In this document: piece after piece, positions 46,264 through 54,132 of the stretch | Layout: each line of letters starts with the position of its first letter | How positions within the stretch are numbered: the stretch's first letter is position 1 | DNA from: an uncultured Roseobacter sp. | GTDB taxonomy: Bacteria > Pseudomonadota > Alphaproteobacteria > Rhodobacterales > Rhodobacteraceae | Reading direction: 5' to 3' | NCBI GenBank assembly: GCA_947501635.1 | Contig: CANMWT010000003.1 | Span: 389,022 to 453,021, forward strand | DNA length: 64,000 nucleotides | Notes under the pieces: model-generated | Told to the model about the DNA's origin: nothing | The model's input: the letters and a program-made list of their open reading frames with translations, nothing else | Databases searched by the model: none | Made by a program: the position numbers and the translations under genes

Positions 46264-47631
46264 CTAATCCGAAATAAACTCAAGAGTTCTAATGGAGTTC
46301 TCTATCATATTAGATGCTGATGGGGAGTCGAAGAGCTCAGGTCTGGCAACAATTTGATCGACCAGAATACCATGGGCTGTCGCTGTTATCCGCCCTGCAT
46401 CTAGTTCAGACTTTAATTGCTCAAGGGCGAATTTAACTGGCTCACGATTTCGAGAAAGAGCGTCTACACCCGGCTCACCGTAGCACGGAGTGTCATATGC
46501 CTTCTGGACCTCAGCTTCGTAGATCTTTTGAGGCATCAATCCGTCATCGAACCATTGCTTTAGCCGTCGTAGCTTAGCTTCTAAGCACTTAATTGCAGTC
46601 TGTTGTACTTCTTTCAGCATTGTTTTTTCAATGCACTGATTGCCGATCGTCGTAAGGTCCGCAAAACTATCGGGGTATCGGGCACATACTGCGGCAAAGG
46701 TCAAGCCAACCTGAAACTCACGTTCGCCGAGCTTTTGTTTGTCGATGACAAACTTTAAGTTTTTCTCTTCGTCGATTTTCTCCCACGCGGTACTTGCGGA
46801 GAAGCCCCAGCCAAACTTTTGTGCTTCTGGCTTTGCAGATAGATTTGCTGGTTTCAATATGGGTTTGAAAATTCCCTGCCCATTAATCTGAGCGTTTACT
46901 AGCGATTTGAAAACCTCAAGCATGTACTCATCAGTATCGGTTTCACCCCCCTCCAAAATCCTTACTACTATGCTTTCATTCTGCCGGAGCTTCTGCCAAT
47001 CAGCGGACCAATTAGCTTTAGCCATGCCCCACCAAGCGCTCCCACTTCCAGCAGTCGAAAAGTGCGTATAGATCTTTTTGTAGTTTGCGGTGATTTCAGC
47101 GTGCAACCGTTTCTCTATTCCTAGAAAACTATACGTGTACCGCGCACCTAATACATCAGAGTCTTCCGCGACACCTTGAGCAAACGCGCGCGCTCCAACT
47201 CCATTCAGGGCAATTGAGAATGCTTGCGTGGCATCAACGGTTCCCCCCTTAGTACTCATCGGTTTGGTGGTGTCCTGCTTGTCAGGGAAAAACGCACCAT
47301 TCAAAACGACTTCCATTTTGCTTTTGGTCAGTGCTGGGAATGCAAACCGAGCATCTTTGTTCACAGTTTTGAGATGCTCAGCTACTTCATCAACTTTGAC
47401 ATTGTCGTAAGCGGGTTCCACGCTGAAAGTCAAAGCAGCGCCAACACCTGCCGGATCAGAACCAGTCAGCCCCCAATACTGAACACCAAGGCGCACGTCT
47501 TCACCTTCGCGAACTAATGCCACCGAAGTGGGAACGAAGTAATATAGGTTTGGGTCAGAATTATCAGGATAGACCGTCACGAGCTCTGGATGTGGAAGGC
47601 CTACTACTGCATCTAAAATTGGATATGACAA
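46264..47631 (-). CDS. Paralogous protein without signal peptide (first gene of the amidase operon)
   Basis: The product is 455 aa from a TTG with GGAG seven bases upstream. An in-frame stop immediately precedes the TTG, so a longer start is excluded. The shared block is YYFVPTSVALV at 30-40 and LGVQYWGLTGSDP at 48-60. A matching region with ALNGVGARAFAQGV and YTYSFLGIEKRLHAEI follows. The C-terminal 130 residues are helical with several Cys (CIEKTMLKEV, CLEAKLRRLKQW). No signal peptide is present, unlike the two following genes, so the operon has one cytoplasmic and two exported versions of one fold. Confidence 0.6.
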   Translation of the reverse strand: MSYPILDAVVGLPHPELVTVYPDNSDPNLYYFVPTSVALVREGEDVRLGVQYWGLTGSDPAGVGAALTFSVEPAYDNVKVDEVAEHLKTVNKDARFAFPALTKSKMEVVLNGAFFPDKQDTTKPMSTKGGTVDATQAFSIALNGVGARAFAQGVAEDSDVLGARYTYSFLGIEKRLHAEITANYKKIYTHFSTAGSGSAWWGMAKANWSADWQKLRQNESIVVRILEGGETDTDEYMLEVFKSLVNAQINGQGIFKPILKPANLSAKPEAQKFGWGFSASTAWEKIDEEKNLKFVIDKQKLGEREFQVGLTFAAVCARYPDSFADLTTIGNQCIEKTMLKEVQQTAIKCLEAKLRRLKQWFDDGLMPQKIYEAEVQKAYDTPCYGEPGVDALSRNREPVKFALEQLKSELDAGRITATAHGILVDQIVARPELFDSPSASNMIENSIRTLEFISD

Positions 47632-47802
47632 TCATTATCTCCCTGCAAAGTTTGAGCACTGCGCACGATATGCTACTTCAGACTACACAATTTCCGGTAG
47701 TAGTCACGTCTTAGTTTACAGCTTAGCATACAGCCGGATACGAATGTGACGCCGATGGGCGATCGACAAGATGGTCAAAAACGTTTATGTCACCATTGAT
47801 CT

Positions 47803-47860
47803 ATGATCTTCGGTTATGCCCGTGTTTCCACTGATGACCAGAGCCTAGACGCCCTAAGCA
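47803..47860 (+). pseudogene. Serine resolvase N-terminal remnant
   Basis: The plus strand encodes MIFGYARVSTDDQSLDAL, the start of a Tn3-family resolvase with the catalytic Ser motif, then loses similarity and is interrupted by a stop about 30 codons in. It is homologous to, and opposite in orientation to, the intact resolvase at 42189. The pair brackets the amidase operon. Confidence 0.75.
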
Positions 47861-48073
47861 CTGTAAGCGGCAACTGCAAAGACCCACGTTATCGTTGAAT
47901 AGATTGGAAATCTCCACAGCACTTCAAGATTGCCTAGAACGTCACGCTGCGATGCTGGGGACGCACCAGAAATTGTCCTACCGTTGTACTATCAGCAATC
48001 AACCTACTGATATTCCACAGGCACTGTGCGGATCATTTTACAATAAAGTTCAATGTTTTCAGCGAATTCCTTA

Positions 48074-48120
48074 GGATTGCAAATCCGTGTACACCGGTTC
48101 GATTCCGGTACTCGCCTCCA
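48074..48120. repeat. attR: right 47-bp direct repeat
   Basis: Identical to 27997-28043, covering part of the anticodon arm, the T-arm and the acceptor 3' strand with CCA of tRNA-Cys. It lacks the 5' half of a tRNA, so it is not a functional gene. Confidence 0.95.
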
Positions 48121-48343
48121 CATAAAATCAATGACTTACATAATCATTCCCTTTAGTGCCATGCGCACCCGCACCTACTGGGGGGACACATGGGGGACAA
48201 AGGGTTCGATTTCGGCTCTGATACCGCTGCCAGTGTTCACGCCATCTTAAGTTTGCGAACTGACACTCTCTGCACGTAGAAATGCGGTTGTTTTACGGCA
48301 ACGCTGTTATGTAGACTTTGCCGTGGCGCTGCATCGGAAGCAG

Positions 48344-48622
48344 TCATACCCAAGCCGCGTCAAACGGCAGGATAATAATGCAGTCAAAATGCGATTTTAC
48401 CTCGTCGGTGGCTCTGCTCTGAAAAGAGTTATATGCCTCGCCGCTTTTCCGTTTAATCCTAATTTCTTGTCCGTTGCATTTAAATAAAGCTGCCGCAATT
48501 TGGCTTTTATCAGGGCATTCAGTAAATTTTTGGTCGCTCGCGTCCAACAGCACTGTATAGGTCACCCGAAAACCATGACCGTGCTCCTGCTCCAGTTTGT
48601 TGATCCTGTGTTTCAAGCTCAT
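48344..48622 (-). CDS. Small hypothetical protein paired with a DUF5681 protein
   Basis: The product is 92 aa. The N-terminal LKHRINKLEQEHGHGFRVTY is a short helix followed by beta-strands (YTVLLDAS, CIIILPFDAAW). Its start overlaps the stop of the upstream DUF5681 gene by 4 bp (ATGA), so they are translated as a pair. I do not recognise the family. Such pairs occur in prophage and island edges. Confidence 0.55.
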   Translation of the reverse strand: MSLKHRINKLEQEHGHGFRVTYTVLLDASDQKFTECPDKSQIAAALFKCNGQEIRIKRKSGEAYNSFQSRATDEVKSHFDCIIILPFDAAWV

Positions 48623-49053
48623 TTCCCTGCCTCCAAAGCCTCAATGCGCTTCTCAAAGTCTGATGCCTCAAGCGCACGCCGGTACTGCTCCAGCAGCCCC
48701 ATGACGGTCGCGCCTTCAAGAGGTGTTACCGCTCCTTCGGAAACAGCACGGAGAAGCGCAGCCGCTGCCTGCGCCGCATCCGCAGCGGTTTCGACGTTTG
48801 GCAGCTCGAACTCCACCGGCGCATCCTTCCGGACAGGCGCGATCCGCTCGATGCAAAGCCGCAGGGCCGTTGTATCGCCCGCCAAGGCCATCTCCACGGC
48901 CTTTTGCGTTATTGCCTCGCTCTGGTCCTCAATTAGCCTCTGGGTGGCTTGTGTCGCTCTGTGACGGCTACCCTTAGGCTTGCCGGGATTGCCAACCGCG
49001 AACGTGCCGTCAGGGTTTCTACCATCCGTTTTTGAGCCGCTATTACGGGTCAT
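48619..49053 (-). CDS. DUF5681 domain protein
   Basis: The product is 144 aa. The N-terminal DGTFAVGNPGKPKGSRHRAT is the DUF5681 basic GNPGxPKG motif, followed by helical TQRLIEDQSEAITQKAVEMA and an Ala-rich C-terminus. DUF5681 proteins often lie by phage terminase or restriction modules and look like small terminase-related or DNA-binding proteins. Its presence outside attR hints at a second element remnant at the same tRNA locus. Confidence 0.75.
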   Translation of the reverse strand: MTRNSGSKTDGRNPDGTFAVGNPGKPKGSRHRATQATQRLIEDQSEAITQKAVEMALAGDTTALRLCIERIAPVRKDAPVEFELPNVETAADAAQAAAALLRAVSEGAVTPLEGATVMGLLEQYRRALEASDFEKRIEALEAGK

Positions 49054-49273
49054 ATGCCACCTCTTTCACCAAATGTTATAATATAACATAATTGAAGCAA
49101 TAGCCACGATATTTTGTGGAGTTCGGGCATCACCAAATGGCGTCTGCATTATCGACACCAATGACCAGAAAGCGCAGAAAAGCGGTAATTCATGCGATGC
49201 GCGGCGAATGACGGCTTCGAGCCCATATTGCCGGATGCTGCAGGATGCATAGATGTCCGCTTCTTTTTGCTCT

Positions 49274-49648
49274 CTACCTAGCGCGTAGACGGCTCATCGT
49301 GACAGGCGTGATCCCCAAAAAGGATGCTATCAACGAATGAGTGAAAATGTCTTCATAGCTGGGGAATGCTTGGCGGAACCAGTTCAGCCGCTCCGCCCCG
49401 CCAAGAGCGGCGAGACACCATTCGCGCTCCGCCTTTTCACTCAATGCGTCTCGTAGAATACCATTTGCCCAGTTTCGGATTGGTTCAGATTCAATCATCA
49501 GATTTGTAAGCCGATCAGTATCGATCCAATAAAGCGAGGCCTCTTTGGTTGCCTGGATGGACACAAGGGATACTCCATCCCGCGTTCGCGCGATATTCGG
49601 CGTGACAACGCAAGGACCTACATGGAGCCCAACGCATACTGGTCGGCG
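49274..49648 (-). pseudogene. Truncated Crp/Fnr-type regulator
   Basis: The C-terminal part of a Crp/Fnr regulator is visible: VCVGLHVGPCVVTPNIARTR, YWIDTDRLTNLMIESEPIRN and a DNA-binding helix SLIASFLGITPVTMSRLRAR. The N-terminal cyclic-nucleotide fold is missing. The frame upstream runs into an out-of-frame overlap with the cytochrome gene after a 13-bp inverted repeat at 49660-49698, so the gene is truncated or disrupted there. A Crp/Fnr regulator next to P460 genes would have suited NO or redox control, but this copy is probably non-functional. Confidence 0.6.
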
Positions 49649-49659
49649 TTTTACGTGGG

Positions 49660-49698
49660 TCAATCCGCCTCCCATTGGGGGAGGAGGAGGCGGATTGA
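49660..49698. repeat. Perfect 13-bp inverted repeat at the break in the regulator
   Basis: TCAATCCGCCTCC (49660-49672) pairs perfectly with GGAGGCGGATTGA (49686-49698) around a 13-base G-rich loop. It lies at the point where the Crp/Fnr homology stops and downstream of the minus-strand cytochrome gene, so it may be a terminator or the scar of a rearrangement. Confidence 0.6.
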
Positions 49699-49776
49699 AG
49701 CGTGGAGCAAATGAGCGGGAAAACTCGCACCACGATTGAAATGGTTGAGGCGGATCAGGCAGGTGACCCCTGACCT

Positions 49777-50340
49777 CTATTCCATGGCAAGCGCCGGATA
49801 GGCGCGGACGTAAATCCAGTCCGTCTCCTGCGCCGGAACATGGCAGGCAATGCACTCGGCTTTGTAGTCTTCGGTTACAAGCATCTGCGGGGATCCCGCT
49901 TCGAAGAAGCCCCAACCCCAGCCGTCACCCCAAAGTGGGTTGTCGGGGTATTTATCGGTGGCGTCCTTGACCATAACAAACCAGCCTTGCAGTTCTGCGG
50001 CATAGGACACGCGTCCTGTCGTCAGGTCTTCGGTCGAGGCTCCGCGTAGTTCCTTCACAAGAACGGTGCCATCGGGAAACGCACCTGTCTCCAGGTACGC
50101 TTCAACGACACCGGGTTGCGTATACACGATGTGCATGCCTTCAGCGCCGTCTTCGCCATTGACGGTCCAGCTGCCAAGTTGCGTCCATTCTGTCCGAAAG
50201 GATGTGTCCGGCAATTTGATACTTCCGTCGCTTGCAACGGCAACGTCATATCCGGAAATTGGCAAGCTAACGTCCTGAGCATATGCTATCGCGACAACCG
50301 AAGTGATCGCTAGCGACAGAGCTATGGTTTTGCGGTTCAT
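49777..50340 (-). CDS. Cytochrome P460 family c-type haem protein (second copy)
   Basis: The product is 187 aa from the ATG at 50340. It has a signal peptide of about 22 residues ending AYAQ. The haem motif CIACH is at residues 163-167, preceded by the P460 body (FPDGTVLVKELRG, FVMVKDATDKYPDNPLWGDG). P460 cytochromes oxidise hydroxylamine or NO through an unusual Lys-cross-linked haem. A candidate Lys sits near residue 96. It is 10 bp downstream of a paralogue, so the two are one operon in the periplasm. Confidence 0.85.
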   Translation of the reverse strand: MNRKTIALSLAITSVVAIAYAQDVSLPISGYDVAVASDGSIKLPDTSFRTEWTQLGSWTVNGEDGAEGMHIVYTQPGVVEAYLETGAFPDGTVLVKELRGASTEDLTTGRVSYAAELQGWFVMVKDATDKYPDNPLWGDGWGWGFFEAGSPQMLVTEDYKAECIACHVPAQETDWIYVRAYPALAME

Positions 50341-50350
50341 GTCCGACCCT

Positions 50351-50986
50351 TCAGTTCGCAGGCTTCGCGGCGCGCAGCACAGGATAGTACTGTGTAAAGA
50401 CAAAGTCGTCAGCAGCATTGGCCTCATGGCATGCATTGCAGGAATCCGTCGGGAACGCAGTTGCCGTCTCGGCATAAGGTGGCGCGTTGTGACCGAACGA
50501 GAAATAAGCCCAGTTGCCAGGTTCATCGGCATACCGGGTTGAATCTTTGACCTTCAACTCGAGGCCTGAGAATTCTCCTTGAAAGTACCCTTGACCAGAG
50601 GTCTGGCCGCAAGAACCGTTATCAGGATCCGCTTCGCAGGTCTCGTCTTGGAGGAGAAGGACGAGCTCTTTGGCCAGTTGTGTTCCATCGGCCCATTCGC
50701 CGGTCTGCTGCCAATGGGCAAATGCGGACGGCTCGATATAGACGTTATGATACTCAGGGAATGGAGCTTCGCCACCGTTCAGTGCATTCGGCGTGAGCGG
50801 TGCACCAACAAATACCCATGACCGCCAGTTTTCTGGCTGCATGACCTGCCCGTCAGCGGTAAAGGTCGCTCTTTGAATATCCGTACTCTGTGCGACGACC
50901 GGGGCAATCTGGCCCACGAAAAGAACGCCTGGCACCAGTCCGATACCGATTAGTATCGTTCCAAGTTTGCGTTTAATGGAAGTCAT
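50351..50986 (-). CDS. Cytochrome P460 family c-type haem protein (first copy)
   Basis: The product is 211 aa from the ATG at 50986, preceded by AAGGAGACTGCA. It has a signal peptide ending PVVAQS. The haem motif CNACH is at about 183-187. The body has the family WADGTQLAKELVL and LELKVKDSTRYADEPGNWAY. It has two additional Cys in a loop (TCEADPDNGSC) that the second copy lacks, perhaps a disulfide. Likely roles are hydroxylamine or NO oxidation; a direct substrate cannot be read from the sequence. Confidence 0.85.
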   Translation of the reverse strand: MTSIKRKLGTILIGIGLVPGVLFVGQIAPVVAQSTDIQRATFTADGQVMQPENWRSWVFVGAPLTPNALNGGEAPFPEYHNVYIEPSAFAHWQQTGEWADGTQLAKELVLLLQDETCEADPDNGSCGQTSGQGYFQGEFSGLELKVKDSTRYADEPGNWAYFSFGHNAPPYAETATAFPTDSCNACHEANAADDFVFTQYYPVLRAAKPAN

Positions 50987-51767
50987 TGCAGTCTCCTTTG
51001 ATGAGGTGTTGTTTGTGGTTGTGTTAAACTCTTTTCTGAGAGGATGAGATGCGTAGGGCTGGCTGCTAGATGCTCTTGAGCGCTGTAGCGATACGCGTTG
51101 CGTGGGATTGCACATCGAATTCCTGCGCATCCGCGTTACCATCGTTTCGAAGGACCGGGCCGACACCATCGCATTGGGAAGTGCGGTGCGAAGACTTCCC
51201 TTCATTCCGAACAGCCTGACGAGGTACGAGTTGCAAGATCGAGCCTGGTTGTTGGTTGGCGTCTAATTTTCCGGTCAATAGTCTTGCTCCTTCATTCAAG
51301 TCGGATTGGGTTGGGGGTGCCGTGAGTGGCTGCAACTTCAGGTTGACACTCAGCTTGCCGCAGGCGAGCGATACCGTGTGTCATAACTTCCATGACGAAC
51401 AGTCCGGTGCGCGGGGAATGCGAAGTTGAATGCAGCGGTAGACTGCGGCAAGAGCGCTGCCCGCCGACTATATTGCGCTCAGCTGCCACGGTGCCATCCA
51501 ACGTGTTGTCGATCAAAAAATTGCTCCTTATCAGACGCCTAGCCGGTCATTTCTAACAGGCTTGGCTACCCTGAAGTTCACATCAAAATAGCCCTTGGTC
51601 TTTCACGGTATTGAGGTTCAGAAGCTCTCGAGCGCGACTTTCTCAGCCGCGGGTTGCGTCCGATGCCCATTCCTTTGGCACGTCTTCGCAATAATCTGTA
51701 AGCGCCGGCTTCCTGATTATGCGTATGCTGGATGTAACAAGGACTTTACAGAAGAGTTGATTCTGAG
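50987..51767. other. 781-bp gene-poor region, possibly decayed coding DNA
   Basis: No convincing gene is visible. Two overlapping minus-strand frames (51292-51516 and 51066-51335) have semi-plausible composition, with a GGAGCAAGACTA before an internal TTG, but no family resemblance. They could be one decayed gene broken by a frameshift. The stretch near 51710-51767 precedes the AraC gene and presumably carries its promoter. Confidence 0.35.
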
Positions 51768-52718
51768 ATGGCTGATCACCTGACAAACGAGTTGAACGAG
51801 ACGGATAGCGATGCTTTCGCCAGCCGGCACTCTTGCGCACAATTGAGACCATTTTCTAGGTATCAAACGGATCTGGGCACCATGGGAACCAATGTTGCTT
51901 GTGTAAGAAGGGCTCCACCAGGATTTTATGAACACCCGCCCTATGACGGGATTGCGGTCTACATGGCCCTGTCCCGCAACGTCGGCCGGATCGACGTTGG
52001 CGACGGAGCGTTAGACATGGCGGCACAAGCGCATCAAATCATTGTGGGTGTGCCCGGATCTGGCGGCAAGATGGATTCCTATCGCGGAGGCCATGGCATG
52101 CAGGTAATCGTTTCGCCGAAAGCGCTAAATGAGGCTTTTGAGGAGAGCAATCGGAATGCCTGGGACCTCAAAAAGCTGCATTCGAGTTTCAATAGCGACA
52201 AGAGAGTCAGCGATCTAATGGCTGAACTCGCGCGTGTATGCGTTGTTGAGAGCATGCCCGATGCGCTGAATGTCGACAGCCTGGTACTCGGGCTGGCGAA
52301 CGCCCTCAAGGACTGTTCTGATACCTGCTCTCGGCGCGCACTTGAAGCAGCGCCGCTTGACGAGAGGATTGTTGGAAGACTCATCGAATTCATGGATGCG
52401 CATCTTGCCGAAAAGATCTCTTTGGAAACTCTAGCTCTGTTGGCAGACATGACCCCTACTCAGTTTCTCAGAGCATTTCGCAACGCGGCTGGCGAGACGC
52501 CTTACCAGCACTTGATGCGTCGCCGCCTCGAGGCGGCGCGTCTGTCCCTGATGACGGAGCAAGCGACGATCGCGGAAATCGCTCTGGCCTGTGGTTTTTC
52601 GTCCCAGCAGCATTTGACCGGATTGTTTTCTACCAGGTTCGGGATCTCGCCTGCTGCGTTTCGCAAGCAAGTCAAGAACGGTGACATCATCGAAAAGCGC
52701 AGTTCGGCGATGGCCTGA
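51768..52718 (+). CDS. AraC-family transcriptional regulator
   Basis: The product is 316 aa. The C-terminal double helix-turn-helix spans about residues 205-305: ISLETLALLADMTPTQFLRA, FRNAAGETPYQHLMRRRLE and IAEIALACGFSSQQHLTGLF. The N-terminal domain is a ligand-sensing region with no specific recognised fold. The effector is unknown. Its position upstream of, and divergent from, the cytochrome P460 pair makes it a candidate controller of those genes, although 780 bp separate them. Confidence 0.88.
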   Translation: MADHLTNELNETDSDAFASRHSCAQLRPFSRYQTDLGTMGTNVACVRRAPPGFYEHPPYDGIAVYMALSRNVGRIDVGDGALDMAAQAHQIIVGVPGSGGKMDSYRGGHGMQVIVSPKALNEAFEESNRNAWDLKKLHSSFNSDKRVSDLMAELARVCVVESMPDALNVDSLVLGLANALKDCSDTCSRRALEAAPLDERIVGRLIEFMDAHLAEKISLETLALLADMTPTQFLRAFRNAAGETPYQHLMRRRLEAARLSLMTEQATIAEIALACGFSSQQHLTGLFSTRFGISPAAFRKQVKNGDIIEKRSSAMA

Positions 52719-52814
52719 GCGGTATGGTTGAGAAAGTAACGATCACAGAATGACACCGATTGCGAATTGGCAAAGCGTCATCTTGACGGATCCGATAATC
52801 AAGACGGACCACAC

Positions 52815-53711
52815 ATGGATCATCTAGATCTCAAGCGCGTACGGTATTTCCTCAAGCTCGTCGAGACGCTGAATTTCTCTGAGGCGGCGCGGGCATTGAA
52901 GGTCACTCAATCCGGTCTGACAAAGGCTATTGCGCAGTTGGAAAAGGATCTTGGCGGAACACTCCTGAGACGAGAAGGCAAGAACACCCATCTCACACAG
53001 TTGGGCGAGATGCTGGTGGGACCGTTCATGCAGGTCGACCAAAGTGCACAACGGGCACAAGAGGCGGCAAGGCGCATCGTGCACGGGGAGATGCCGGTTC
53101 TACGCATCGGACTTATGTGCACCATCGGACCGCGGATTATCACTGACTTCATCGAGCGCTACCTAAAGACCTCCAAAGAGGTCGAAGTCGTAATCCGCGA
53201 TTTGAGCCGGTCCGAACTCTCCGGAACGCTGTTGAATGGAGAAGTCGACCTTGCTTTTGTTGGCGCCGAGATCGAGGATAAGCAGAAGTTCAGGTATCTG
53301 CAGCTCTACCAGGAACGAATGGTTATGGCTTGTGCGCTTGGTCACCGCTTCTCCACTCGATCTTCCGTCTCGCTGGCCGATGTGTTGCAAGAACCATACG
53401 TTGACCGTCTCCAGTGTGAGTTTCGTGATACGTTTCTGAACGAAGCCTTCCGAAATGATTTCGTGCCTATGTTCGCTGCAAGAACCGACCGAGAAGACTG
53501 GGCTCAGTCATTGATCGCGAAGGGCGCTGGTGTGTCGCTTCTACCGCAACACTCGACCGCAGTACCCGGTTTGGTCCCAGTGTCGCTCAATGACCTCGTT
53601 CTGCAGCGAACGGTCTCGCTTGCGGTACCGTTTGGCCGGGAAGACACCGGGAGCGTCCAGAGCTTCTTGAAAGCTGCACGTGAGTATGAATGGCTTGCGG
53701 AACAACGCTGA
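52815..53711 (+). CDS. LysR-family transcriptional regulator
   Basis: The product is 298 aa from the ATG at 52815 (the frame is open to 52767). The N-terminal winged helix DLKRVRYFLKLVETLNFSEA, then VTQSGLTKAIAQLEKDLGG, is followed by an effector domain with LRIGLMCTIGPRIITDFIER and GVSLLPQHSTA. Targets are unknown. It follows the AraC gene on the same strand with a 96-bp gap, so the two regulators may be co-regulated. Confidence 0.88.
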   Translation: MDHLDLKRVRYFLKLVETLNFSEAARALKVTQSGLTKAIAQLEKDLGGTLLRREGKNTHLTQLGEMLVGPFMQVDQSAQRAQEAARRIVHGEMPVLRIGLMCTIGPRIITDFIERYLKTSKEVEVVIRDLSRSELSGTLLNGEVDLAFVGAEIEDKQKFRYLQLYQERMVMACALGHRFSTRSSVSLADVLQEPYVDRLQCEFRDTFLNEAFRNDFVPMFAARTDREDWAQSLIAKGAGVSLLPQHSTAVPGLVPVSLNDLVLQRTVSLAVPFGREDTGSVQSFLKAAREYEWLAEQR

Positions 53712-54132
53712 CGTAAAGTGCTGCGTGCGCGTTGGTACGAATCCAGGAAATCCAAGGGTCAACGTGTTGGTGCGGAACGTTCTACACAAAAGCGACGGCG
53801 CCTCAGGTATTGGTCGCCAAATTGATGGATTGGTTAGGCCGTCCGTATCAATCAAGGTCGTGGGCACTGCAGGTATTTAGCATTTGTGCTATGCACGACG
53901 AAGGTCCACAAAGCGCACGATAACGGCCTCCTGCGCAAGCGCAGCGAACTCACCCTTTGTCCGCAGAGCAGACCTCGGTGCATCGCGCAGCTAACGGCAG
54001 CTCAGAGCCCTCCTCAGACCTTGATCGCGTGCGCAGCATTAGCAACGATTGGCTTGGACTCTCGGCTGCATTCGACGACGAAGCAAAAGCATGTTTAAGG
54101 TCGTCAGACCACTTCGCACAATGGAGAATCAA
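53712..54132. other. 421-bp intergenic region carrying a degenerate repeat
   Basis: No gene call is possible. Around 53937-54010 the stretch GTCCGCAGAGCAGACCT and nearby CAGAGCC is similar to pieces at 57240-57330 and 63764-63840, suggesting a dispersed degenerate intergenic repeat. Confidence 0.4.

Larger units (their letters stand above)
27997..48120. mobile_element. Integrated satellite-like genomic island in tRNA-Cys
   Basis: The island spans 20 kb between exact 47-bp repeats. It carries an integrase next to attL, an excisionase-like gene, a primase-helicase, a type I RM operon with two accessory genes, a serine resolvase, a paralogous-protein/amidase operon, and a resolvase remnant just inside attR. 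No capsid, terminase, portal, relaxase or type IV secretion genes are recognisable. The gene set resembles P4-like satellites or small integrative elements that use helper functions. Base composition is lower in GC than in the flanking chromosome, especially 42800-48100. Confidence 0.9.
47632..48343. other. Right end of the island and attR flank: remnants only
   Basis: No intact gene is visible. From left to right it contains the leader of the amidase operon, a broken resolvase start at 47803, the attR repeat at 48074-48120, and past the repeat a GGGGGGACACATGGGGGACA tract near 48180. The part to the left of attR is AT-rich and has many stops. The right part (48121-48343) has no ORF with a ribosome binding site. 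Confidence 0.5.

Noticed and set aside
48074..48120. Second tRNA-Cys-like sequence
   Set aside because: It is only the 3' 47 bases of the gene with no 5' half, so it is attR, not a tRNA.
51066..51516. Two overlapping minus-strand ORFs upstream of the cytochrome genes
   Set aside because: Composition is semi-plausible, but frames break and no motif is recognisable, so I do not call a gene.
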